From Rhodococcus sp. ARC_M6 (GTDB lineage Bacteria; Actinomycetota; Actinomycetes; Mycobacteriales; Mycobacteriaceae), in the NCBI RefSeq assembly GCF_022810305.1, contig NZ_JALGQH010000015.1, forward strand, positions 62,001 through 126,000: 64,000 nt of DNA, read 5' to 3'. The first letter of the stretch is position 1; every line of letters starts with the position of its first letter. A program made the translations under genes and the position numbers. Below are positions 38,667-47,991 of the stretch, piece after piece. The notes under the pieces were generated by a model that worked only from the letters and a program-made list of their open reading frames with translations, did no database searches and was not told the DNA's origin.

Positions 38667-39398
38667 TCAGATGAGCGGGATCATCGCGAACGGTTGACCT
38701 GTCGGCTGCGGCGATCCACCGGGCGGTTCTACCGTGAACGCCAACTTAGTATTGGAACCGATGCCGTCGAGAACAACCTGAGTGGTGGGTTTGACGTCGG
38801 TAGGAGACATGGTGCCGGCGGGTGTCATGGTGTCGTCCTCGACGAGCCACATCTGGTAAACCGTGTCCGGGCTCGGGGGAGTCACGTTGTTCATCGTCAA
38901 CACCGCAGCGTCTTCGGACGGGGAATACACGGTGGTTGCGGTGCCGCCGCCGGGGACATCGAGAGTGGTGGAGTGCACGTCGGGCGCGGCCATGATCTCC
39001 GATGCCGTGTTCGGAGACGGTGTGTTGTCACTGACCTTAACTCCGATACCGATCCCGCCCACCACGACGACCACTGCTGCTGCCGCGGCGAGTGCCATGA
39101 CCCACGGATTGCGGCGCTTACGGCGCTCTGCCAGTGATATCGGGGGGGCTTGCTCGGACGTTCGGGGCGTCACTGCGACGGCATCGAGAACTCGATTGCG
39201 AAGTGCAGGGGGCGGTTCGAGCGCGTCGACCGTGCTCAGTTCCGCCATGGTCTCGGCCGTGAGGCGCATCTGGTTCTCGAATTCGGCGCGGGTGGCCGCG
39301 TCGGTGCCGGCCAGGAGAACGTCGACGGCTCGGCGCTCGTCGGGATCGAGGGCGTCTATCGCATAGGTGTACGCCCAGGCGATCAGCTCTTCGTCCAT
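38667..39398 (-). CDS. rskA: Anti-sigma-K factor RskA
   Basis: Membrane anti-sigma factor holding SigK inactive, 243 residues. The N-terminal cytoplasmic anti-sigma domain (IAWAYTYAIDALDPDERRAV) is followed by one TM helix at about residue 110 (WVMALAAAAAVVVVVGGIGI) and an extracytoplasmic RskA domain (VYQMWLVEDDTMTPAG, GSPQPTGQPFAMIPLI). Release of SigK is by regulated intramembrane proteolysis in the family. It starts one base after the sigK stop, so the pair is co-expressed. Confidence 0.93.
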   Translation of the reverse strand: MDEELIAWAYTYAIDALDPDERRAVDVLLAGTDAATRAEFENQMRLTAETMAELSTVDALEPPPALRNRVLDAVAVTPRTSEQAPPISLAERRKRRNPWVMALAAAAAVVVVVGGIGIGVKVSDNTPSPNTASEIMAAPDVHSTTLDVPGGGTATTVYSPSEDAAVLTMNNVTPPSPDTVYQMWLVEDDTMTPAGTMSPTDVKPTTQVVLDGIGSNTKLAFTVEPPGGSPQPTGQPFAMIPLI

Positions 39399-39399
39399 T

Positions 39400-40023
39400 T
39401 CAGTTCACCCCCAGGCATCCGCGTAACCGGATGAGTCCGTCGCGAATTCGTGACTTTATCGTGGGTATCGCCACGCCGAGGTCTTCGGCCACCTCGCGGT
39501 ACGTTCGCCCGCCGTAATAGGCGAGGGTTACCGATTCCCGTTGTGTCGGCGTCAGCGTGTCCAAGCATGCGGTGATGGCACGATGTTCGTCTCGGCGGGT
39601 GACTTCTTCACTGACGACGTCGAACTCCGGTGTCGTGTTTGTTGTGTCGTACAGGGCCTGGCGGTCTGAACTCGACTGCTCGGATCGAACCCGGTCCACT
39701 GCTCGCCGGTGCGCGAGGGTAAGTAGCCACGCGAGCGCCGACCCGCGAGCGGGGTCAAATTGCTCTGCAGCGCTCCATGCTTGGAGATACACCTCTTGAA
39801 CGGCTTCCTCGGAGAAACCCGGATCGCGAAGAACACGGAGAACCATTCCGTACACGCGCGAGCTGGTCCGGTCGTAGAACTCGGCGAACGCCGATTGATC
39901 GCCGCGAGCTACCTGCTCGAGAATGAGCGCGAGCTCACGAGATTCCGTGACTCGTGCGGTGCGTGCGGCAGAATTTTCCGTCGGGCAGCTATCAGCCTCA
40001 TCCGGTGCCTCGTCTGACTTCAT
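39400..40023 (-). CDS. sigK: ECF RNA polymerase sigma factor SigK
   Basis: ECF sigma factor of 207 residues. Region 2: QSAFAEFYDRTSSRVYGMV and EEAVQEVYLQAWSAAEQF. Region 4: TPTQRESVTLAYYGGRTYRE and VAIPTIKSRIRDGLIRLR. ATG 40023 is preferred over TTG 40032. The neighbour RskA supports the SigK assignment, as does the SigK-like promoter ahead of the fasciclin gene. No SigK motif is visible between the fasciclin gene and sigK, so sigK may rely on read-through. Confidence 0.94.
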   Translation of the reverse strand: MKSDEAPDEADSCPTENSAARTARVTESRELALILEQVARGDQSAFAEFYDRTSSRVYGMVLRVLRDPGFSEEAVQEVYLQAWSAAEQFDPARGSALAWLLTLAHRRAVDRVRSEQSSSDRQALYDTTNTTPEFDVVSEEVTRRDEHRAITACLDTLTPTQRESVTLAYYGGRTYREVAEDLGVAIPTIKSRIRDGLIRLRGCLGVN

Positions 40024-40039
40024 CGAGTACAACCGTAGC

Positions 40040-40089
40040 CTGCTGTGCGCCTTTGTTAACCGCGGGCAGGTAATAAAGGCGCACAGCAG
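40040..40089. repeat. Palindromic element, copy 1
   Basis: Arms of 15 bp (40040-40054 and 40075-40089), core CTGCTGTGCGCCTTT with GTTAACCGCGG next to the left arm and a 20-nt loop, between the fasciclin gene and sigK. A near-identical palindrome lies at 51406-51459, so this is a dispersed element as well as a possible attenuator. Confidence 0.85.
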
Positions 40090-40095
40090 TGAGGA

Positions 40096-40758
40096 TTACT
40101 TGGGCATCAAAACCGAGTCGATGAGGTAAACGGTGGCATTGGCAGTCTTGACTCCGCCGCAGACAACTGTTGCGTCATTGACCTTGATGTTGTCGCCCGA
40201 ACCGGTAACGGTGACTGTTCCGCCCTCGGCAGTCGCGTGTGTTCCGTCGATCGCGTCGGGAGCGATCTGTCCGGGAACTACGTGGTAGGTGAGGATCTTC
40301 GTCAGCGTCGCGCTATCCGTCTTGAGGCTGTCGATGGTGGCCGGGTCGATCTTGGCGAACGCCGAGTCGATGGGAGCGAAGACGGTGAACTGGCCACCGT
40401 TGAGGGTGTCGACGAGGTTGACGTCAGGATTGAGCTGGCCGGATACTGCGGCAGTCAGCGTGGTCAGCAAGGGGTTGTTCGATGCTGCTGTCGCGACGGG
40501 GTCCTGAGCCATTCCGCTTACCGAGCCGGCGCCGGTGGGTACGGATGCCGCGTATTCGGCGCAACCCGCGCCGACCAGATCCGAGGCGGGTGCCATCGCG
40601 CTGCTCGGAGTCATCGCCATGTTCGAGCTGGTCATTGCGGCGCTGGACGTGGCGTTCGATGAATCTTCGTTGTCGGAGGAACAACCGACGATGCCGACGA
40701 GTGCAAATGATGCTGCTGCCGTGACTGCCAGAACTCGAGTCGAGGTAGATGCGTTCAT
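40096..40758 (-). CDS. Fasciclin-domain lipoprotein (MPT70/MPT83-like)
   Basis: Surface lipoprotein of 220 residues. Signal peptide with lipobox ALVGIVGC, Ser/Met/Ala-rich linker, then a FAS1 domain: [48 protein letters not shown] and [14 protein letters not shown]. It resembles mycobacterial MPT83/MPT70, the main SigK targets. ATG 40758 is chosen; the open frame to 40851 passes through the promoter. The predicted SigK promoter lies 50-76 bp upstream, and sigK is 72 bp downstream. Confidence 0.92.
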   Translation of the reverse strand: MNASTSTRVLAVTAAASFALVGIVGCSSDNEDSSNATSSAAMTSSNMAMTPSSAMAPASDLVGAGCAEYAASVPTGAGSVSGMAQDPVATAASNNPLLTTLTAAVSGQLNPDVNLVDTLNGGQFTVFAPIDSAFAKIDPATIDSLKTDSATLTKILTYHVVPGQIAPDAIDGTHATAEGGTVTVTGSGDNIKVNDATVVCGGVKTANATVYLIDSVLMPK

Positions 40759-40807
40759 GGGTCTGCCTTCCGTAAATGAAGTGCTGGTGTGCACGTCTGT
40801 ACAAGGC

Positions 40808-40834
40808 ATTCGGAGTCGGCGCCGCGATGGATGG
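40808..40834 (-). promoter_or_regulatory. Candidate SigK promoter of the fasciclin gene
   Basis: On the minus strand CCATCC (40834-40829) and CCGAAT (40813-40808) are separated by 15 bp. This matches the SigK consensus described for M. tuberculosis complex mpt70/mpt83 (CCATCC, about 16 bp, CCGAAT; recalled from memory). Transcription would begin near 40800, 40 bp before the ATG. Confidence 0.65.
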
Positions 40835-40859
40835 GTGGAGTTCTCGAGCAAATGAGAAA

Positions 40860-40880
40860 GCCCCCGAGTTCATCGGGGGC
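40860..40880. terminator. Hairpin after whiB3
   Basis: GCCCCCGA (40860-40867) and TCGGGGGC (40873-40880) with a 5-nt loop lie between the whiB3 stop and the fasciclin gene promoter; probable terminator of whiB3, with a T-rich tail on the minus strand (complement of GAGAAAG). Confidence 0.75.
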
Positions 40881-40949
40881 GTTCTGGTCTCGGTGTGCAG
40901 ATCGTGCTGTGTGAGCTGACCTTGCTGTGCCGCGGGGCGCGCCGCGTCT

Positions 40950-41246
40950 TCAGGAGGCGAGGCGTCCGTTCCGGCGGTGACGCGCGAGAAGTTCACGTTC
41001 GGTCTCCGACATCCCGCCCCAGATGCCGTACGGCTCGGAAACGGTCAACGCGTGACTACGGCACTGAATGAGAACCGGGCACTGACGGCACATCTCTTTG
41101 GCGCGGGTTTCTCGTTGAGTTCGGGCTCGACCGCGTTCGCCATCCGGGTGAAAGAACATCGAGGAGTCGACTCCGCGGCAAAGTCCGTGCATCTGCCAGT
41201 CCCAGATGTCTGCGTTCGGCCCGGGAAGATGATTCGGTGCAGGCAT
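40950..41246 (-). CDS. whiB3: WhiB-family iron-sulfur regulator WhiB3
   Basis: Wbl protein of 98 residues coordinating a [4Fe-4S] cluster. Four cysteines are in place: Cys23 (HGLCRGVDSSMFF) and the set at about 53, 56 and 62 (EMCRQCPVLIQCRSHAL). The G-[IV]-W-G-G turn reads GIWGGMSETERELL. The N-terminus MPAPNHLPGPNADIWDWQ closely resembles M. tuberculosis WhiB3. In mycobacteria WhiB3 senses redox state, and partners the housekeeping sigma factor. Its position beside groEL1, as in Rv3416, supports the symbol. The long gap upstream probably holds its regulatory region. Confidence 0.93.
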   Translation of the reverse strand: MPAPNHLPGPNADIWDWQMHGLCRGVDSSMFFHPDGERGRARTQRETRAKEMCRQCPVLIQCRSHALTVSEPYGIWGGMSETERELLARHRRNGRLAS

Positions 41247-41874
41247 GTTGACTCCTTACTGCAAGCTCGTCTTGTTCGACGAGCGGATCAAGTCGCCCGA
41301 AGATTATCCGGGCCTTCTACATGTTCGCGCTCGCTAACCGTAAGGGTGCTGAGTAAATCGCGTCAATAGGCTCGCGAGTGGGAATCGGCATATTTTGCGA
41401 AGCAAGAGTTAACGAGAAAAATATTTACATTTCGGGCACTTCGTGCGTAAGTGAGAATCTGGACAATGTTTTACAGTGCGATGTGATGTGTAAAGTATTT
41501 ATGAGGATGGCTTATAAAATAGCAGGTCAAGTGCTGCATTCTTGTGATGGTTCATCTCAAGATTCGATTTGGGGACCTACCGCTTGGGGCGACGGAACCA
41601 CGTTCAGTGGGCATTATTCGGACTAACGTCCCAAATCGACAGTTGAGCAAGCGTCCGGTAAGTAATGTGTAGTTAACGTAACAGATATGCATCTGTTAAA
41701 TATCGTTGCAACCAGAATTCTGAATTTAGTTGAATATTTGGTGAACGCCGTCGAAAATCGGCTGATTCTTCATCTCACCTTGTGGAACGCGCTTTTTGTG
41801 GTGCCTGCTCACTGCGTGCCTTGGGGTGCAGCGCCCGCAGCGGGCCCGATAGCGGCGACTGCGATGATCTGACG
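41247..41874. other. 628-bp AT-rich intergenic region
   Basis: Gap between the divergent whiB3 and Rv3415c-like genes. The part from about 41340 to 41800 is clearly richer in A+T than the rest of the window (for example GAGAAAAATATTTACATTTC near 41411). Short open frames (41378-41626, 41687-41872) lack codon bias or recognisable motifs and are not called. I see no strong hairpin. Long regulatory region, small RNA locus or a remnant of acquired DNA are all possible. Confidence 0.6.
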
Positions 41875-42687
41875 GTGTCGACAACTTTGCAGTCCGTGGC
41901 CTTTGGTGCGGAACCCCAACTCGTCCTGCTCCCAGTTCCCGTCTTAGTCGAGAGCTGGTGGTTGACCGCAGTAGCGCTCGGCGGACAAGGGCGCTACGCG
42001 CAGGCCCGGGCCGCGCTGGACGTGGTGGACCGGAGAACTGTCGGCCGAGTCACGGACCACGAACGGACGTATGCGTCATTGGCGGCGAGTACACGGGCAT
42101 CGTTTCGGCGGCAAACGGGCTGGCACGCACAGGCTGCGCTTGACGACGGTCGGGCGCTCGCGATAGTCACGGGACTCGACTCATCGCCATCGGTGGACGC
42201 CGCTGTCTGTGACGCGCTCACCGGCCTCGCTGCCGACGCACTCGGCATCGGACGACTTTCGCTGGGTTGGCGCCTTCTCGCGGAATGCGGGGAGCGTATC
42301 GGGAGCGGATCTCCGGAAGGCCTGTGGCGCCAGTCGATCAGGCTCGAATGGGTCTCGGCGGAGCTTGCGCTGGCGTCCGGGGACTTCACCCGCGCACTTC
42401 GACACGCTGATACTGCCGTCGAACTGTCCGGCGATTGCGGCTCTGCCAGGCACAAGGTGAAATCGGACCTCTTGTGTTGTGCCGCGATGACGGGTTTCGA
42501 CGCGAGTGAGGCGGCGCAGCGTGCCGGTGCGGTGTTCGATCAGTGCATGGCGTTCGGGTTGTTGCCCTTGGCCTGGGCTTCCTCGATGCTGATCGAGGGC
42601 GTGAGCGGCGTCGCGACGACGCCGAATTCTAGTGTCCTTGATGCTGCGATCGCCGTCCGTGGAGGAGTTTTTCGTATCCCGGCGTAG
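41875..42687 (+). CDS. Hypothetical protein, Rv3415c position, TPR-like
   Basis: Protein of 270 residues with no certain function. It is Ala-rich and helical, with repeats reminiscent of TPR helices (AVALGGQGRYAQARAALD, ELALASGDFTRALRHADTA, ADALGIGRLSLGWRLLAE). No signal peptide or TM. GTG 41875 (STTLQSVAFGAEPQ) is preferred since the upstream open frame is Cys-rich with poor bias. It stands between whiB3 and sigD, as does Rv3415c. Confidence 0.75.
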   Translation: MSTTLQSVAFGAEPQLVLLPVPVLVESWWLTAVALGGQGRYAQARAALDVVDRRTVGRVTDHERTYASLAASTRASFRRQTGWHAQAALDDGRALAIVTGLDSSPSVDAAVCDALTGLAADALGIGRLSLGWRLLAECGERIGSGSPEGLWRQSIRLEWVSAELALASGDFTRALRHADTAVELSGDCGSARHKVKSDLLCCAAMTGFDASEAAQRAGAVFDQCMAFGLLPLAWASSMLIEGVSGVATTPNSSVLDAAIAVRGGVFRIPA

Positions 42688-42857
42688 TGCGGTGTGCCAC
42701 GAAGTAGCGGGCGAGTCTCGAACAGAGAAACGATGCCGCAGCGGGCCGGGGATGCGCGGACCAGTCGGTCTGGATGGTTACTCTTAGAGGGTTCCGCTGA
42801 GAGTGGAAGCACACCCACTCGGGAAGTGCCACTGTAACGCCAGGATTTTCGCTGACG

Positions 42858-43436
42858 ATGACTAATACGAGCGATGAGTTGGACTCCGCGGTCGCCGCTG
42901 CAGCGCAGGGCGACCGTACAGCTCTAGCTTTGGTTTTGGAAAACATTCGACCGATGGTGGTTCGTTACTGCCGTGGTCGGGTGGGTGCGGCGGAGAGAGG
43001 CCACCTGTCTGCTGATGACGTCGCGCAGGAGGTGTGTCTGGCTGTGATGACGGCATTGCCGCGTTATCAGGATCAGGGACGACCTTTCATGGCTTTTGTG
43101 TACGGCATCGCTGCACACAAGGTTGCTGACGCGCATCGAAGCTCCGCCCGTAACAAGTCGGAGCCCGTAGCCGAAGTACCGGATGTAATCGCACTTGACG
43201 ACGGACCCGAGCAACGAGCGCTCGATTCGGAATCCAGTAGACAAATGCAAGAACTGCTCGGCACTTTGCCGGAGAAGCATCGAGAAATCTTGATTCTCCG
43301 GTTGGTCGTCGGGCTGTCGGCCGAAGAAACGGCCGCCGCCGTCGGGAGTACCGCCGGAGCTGTACGAGTCGCCCAGCATCGGGCGATTGCGAAACTGAAA
43401 AAAGTAGTAACGAAAGCGGGTGAGAGCTATGGCTAG
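42858..43436 (+). CDS. sigD: RNA polymerase sigma factor SigD
   Basis: ECF sigma factor, 192 residues. Region 2: LSADDVAQEVCLAVMTALPR and FVYGIAAHKVADAHRSSARN. Region 4: PEKHREILILRLVVGLSAEE and GSTAGAVRVAQHRAIAKLKK. The start is ATG 42858, directly after a 170-bp non-coding gap. It overlaps the next gene (anti-sigma) by 8 bp, and its position matches Rv3414c. In M. tuberculosis SigD acts in stationary-phase and ribosome-related gene expression. Confidence 0.94.
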   Translation: MTNTSDELDSAVAAAAQGDRTALALVLENIRPMVVRYCRGRVGAAERGHLSADDVAQEVCLAVMTALPRYQDQGRPFMAFVYGIAAHKVADAHRSSARNKSEPVAEVPDVIALDDGPEQRALDSESSRQMQELLGTLPEKHREILILRLVVGLSAEETAAAVGSTAGAVRVAQHRAIAKLKKVVTKAGESYG

Positions 43437-44352
43437 AGACGAGAAACGTGATCCTTCCGATCTCGACGACCTCGCAGCCGGTCTCACCGATGACGGGGCA
43501 CCGGTAGATCTTGCTGCGGTTCGGCGTGACGACGCGCTGATCGAAGCGATTTCGAGTGGTGGGCCGGTAACGACCGATAGCACTGAGCAATACGAGTTGG
43601 CATTGATTCTGTCGAAGTGGCGAGACGACGTCGTGTCGACTCCGATGCCGGAAGGCCCACTTCTCGAAGACGTGATCGCGGCTATCGAATCGGCTCCTCC
43701 GAGTATCGCCGACAGAGAACGTTCACGTTCACGGCTGCGCCTGGTGCGTCCGATAGCGGCTGCGGCAGCTGTGGCGGCAGTGGTGTTCGGTGGCGGTTCG
43801 ATGCTTGCTTACGACGCGCAGCCCGGCGACGCACTGTGGGGTGTGAAGCAGGTTGTCTTTGCGGACGAAGCAAATTCGACCGTGGCAAAGATTGATACGA
43901 CGTCCGAACTCGAGAAGGCTGAGCGGTTGTTGGCCGCCGGTGACATTCCCGAAGCGAAGAAGGTCCTCGACAGCGCTGCGCAGCGCGCCGGTGATGTGAA
44001 GGATTCGCAGGAGAAGACGGACCTCGTCGAACGATGGGGCAAGTTGATGACCCAGGCGCAGGAAACCGGGACACCGAGTGTGCCGCCGTCGACCACCACA
44101 GACGGCGGATCGATTGTGCCGCCGCCGTTGGTAACGTCCATTCCCGTGGTGCCGATCCAGCCTACGATCGTGCAGTCGCCAGGCACTGGTTCGGTGACGA
44201 CAACTCCCAAGCCGGAGGTTCCGCAGTCTTCGTCGATCAACCCGAGCCCGTCGACGAGTGCTCCGACAACGACGAGCACAACGTCTCCGACAACGACAAC
44301 TCCGTCGTCGTCGACGACAACCACGTCATCGAATGTGAACACGCCGTCCTGA
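43429..44352 (+). CDS. rsdA: Anti-sigma-D factor RsdA
   Basis: Membrane anti-sigma factor of 307 residues, the counterpart of Rv3413c. The N-terminal cytoplasmic segment (DLDDLAAGLTDDGAPVDLAA) corresponds to the SigD-binding region. One TM helix lies near residue 105 (LVRPIAAAAAVAAVVFGGG), followed by a helical extracytoplasmic part (SELEKAERLLAAGDIPEAKK) and a long Thr/Ser/Pro-rich tail from residue ~220. ATG 43429 overlaps the end of sigD. A terminator follows. Confidence 0.9.
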   Translation: MARDEKRDPSDLDDLAAGLTDDGAPVDLAAVRRDDALIEAISSGGPVTTDSTEQYELALILSKWRDDVVSTPMPEGPLLEDVIAAIESAPPSIADRERSRSRLRLVRPIAAAAAVAAVVFGGGSMLAYDAQPGDALWGVKQVVFADEANSTVAKIDTTSELEKAERLLAAGDIPEAKKVLDSAAQRAGDVKDSQEKTDLVERWGKLMTQAQETGTPSVPPSTTTDGGSIVPPPLVTSIPVVPIQPTIVQSPGTGSVTTTPKPEVPQSSSINPSPSTSAPTTTSTTSPTTTTPSSSTTTTSSNVNTPS

Positions 44353-44394
44353 TAGCAGTGAAACCTGTTCAGTAGCAATAGATTCAGCACGCAT

Positions 44395-44438
44395 AAAAGA
44401 GTGGGCCGACAAGCATCAGCTTGTCGGCCCACTCTTTT
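44395..44438. terminator. Terminator between rsdA and the DUF5319 gene
   Basis: Perfect inverted repeat with 19-bp arms (44395-44413 and 44420-44438), 6-nt loop, ending in TTTT on the plus strand and AAAA at its start, so it works in both directions between convergent genes. Confidence 0.92.
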
Positions 44439-44450
44439 GCGTACTAGGGG

Positions 44451-46624
<2,174 letters not shown>

Positions 46625-46680
46625 TTCGGCCGCTCGTTAGTTCAGTTCGCTAGTTCATCTGTCACGAGAAAGGGGCGCGC

Positions 46681-47820
46681 GTGCGCGACCTCGTTGAAAT
46701 CGGAATGGGCCGTACGGCCCGACGTACCTACGAACTGGACGATGTGAACATCGTTCCCTCCCGGCGAACCCGTTCGTCCAAGGAGGTGTCGACCGCTTGG
46801 CAGATCGACGCGTACAGGTTCGACATTCCAGTCCTCGCTCATCCGACCGACGCCTTGGTCTCGCCGACCTTCGCAATCGAATTGGGTAAGCGCGGCGGAC
46901 TCGGCGTCATCAACGGTGAAGGTCTGTGGGGTCGTCACGCGGATGTCGAGGCCAAGCTGGCTCGCCTGGTCGAGATCGCGGAAGCAGACGGTGGCGTCGA
47001 CGCGGCCATCCGTTACCTGCAGGAGTTGCATGCTGCTCCGCTGCAGGCGGAGTTGTTGGCTGCTGCGGTTGCTCAGGTCAATGCTTCCGGTGTGACGACG
47101 GCGGTTCGAGTGAGCCCGCAGAACGCACGTGCACTGACGCCGGCATTGGTGAAGGCGGGAATCGACCTGTTGGTCGTTCACGGCACGATCATTTCGGCCG
47201 AGCACGTTGATCACAACGAGCAGGAACCGCTCAACCTCAAGACCTTCATCTCGGAACTCGACGTTCCGGTGATCGCCGGTGGCGTGAGTGATCACCGCAC
47301 GGCGCTTCACCTGATGCGTACCGGTGCAGCCGGCGTCATCGTCGGTTACGGCTCCACCGAGGGCGCAACCACGACGGGTGAGGTTCTGGGTATCGGAGTG
47401 CCGATGGCGACAGCTATTGCCGACGCTGCTGCTGCTCGTCGCGACTACATGGACGAGACGGGTGGACGGTACGTCCACGTCATCGCGGACGGCGACATCG
47501 TGACGTCGGGTCACCTCGCGAAGGCCATCGCGTGCGGTGCGGACGCTGCTGTCCTCGGTGCGCCGCTGGCTGTGTCTGCGGAAGCTCCCGGCGGCGGTTG
47601 GTACTGGCCGTCGGCTGCGGCGCATCCGTCGATGCCTCGTGGTGCGCTCCTGCCGGTGTCGTACGGCGATCGTCCGAGCCTGGATCAGGTTCTCAGCGGT
47701 CCTTCTGATGATCCGTACGGTTCACTGAACTTCGTCGGCGGCCTGCGTCGGTCGATGGCGAAGTCCGGATATTCGGATCTCAAGGAGTTCCAGCGCGTCG
47801 GACTCACTGTTCGCGGGTAA
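46681..47820 (+). CDS. guaB3: GuaB3 family IMP dehydrogenase-related protein
   Basis: TIM-barrel protein of 379 residues related to IMP dehydrogenase but lacking CBS domains. Seen: RDLVEIGMGRTARRTYELDD, LDVPVIAGGVSDHRTALHLM and the region GYGSTEGATTTGEVLGIG, where the catalytic Cys of the usual GPGSICTTR loop is absent. The GTG start at 46681 follows a short purine-rich stretch (GAGAAAGGGGCG). It sits 56 bp after guaB2, as Rv3410c after Rv3411c. Biochemical role is debated in the family; it may act in GMP metabolism. Confidence 0.9.
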   Translation: MRDLVEIGMGRTARRTYELDDVNIVPSRRTRSSKEVSTAWQIDAYRFDIPVLAHPTDALVSPTFAIELGKRGGLGVINGEGLWGRHADVEAKLARLVEIAEADGGVDAAIRYLQELHAAPLQAELLAAAVAQVNASGVTTAVRVSPQNARALTPALVKAGIDLLVVHGTIISAEHVDHNEQEPLNLKTFISELDVPVIAGGVSDHRTALHLMRTGAAGVIVGYGSTEGATTTGEVLGIGVPMATAIADAAAARRDYMDETGGRYVHVIADGDIVTSGHLAKAIACGADAAVLGAPLAVSAEAPGGGWYWPSAAAHPSMPRGALLPVSYGDRPSLDQVLSGPSDDPYGSLNFVGGLRRSMAKSGYSDLKEFQRVGLTVRG

Positions 47821-47831
47821 TTTGTACGTTT

Positions 47832-47865
47832 CTGTGGCCTCGGTTCCTCTGGACCGGGGCCACAG
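47832..47865 (+). terminator. Terminator after guaB3
   Basis: 13-bp arms (47832-47844 and 47853-47865) with one G-T pair and an 8-nt loop, just downstream of the guaB3 stop. Confidence 0.75.
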
Positions 47866-47991
47866 TTCGTTGTGCAGGACTTTCATCCGTTTCTGCTACC
47901 TGCGGTTACGCTTAGAGGCACCCTTGTGGTGGCAGTCACAGCAAGTGGGTGCATACTGGCCAGTAACTACGGTTCACGGTGGAGGTTCCTG

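Noticed and set aside
41378-41626. 82-codon open frame in the AT-rich gap
   Set aside because: No ribosome site, atypical codon use and no recognisable domain; chance frame in AT-rich DNA is as likely.
41687-41872. 61-codon open frame before the Rv3415c-like gene
   Set aside because: Hydrophobic but without start context, and it overlaps the likely promoter area.
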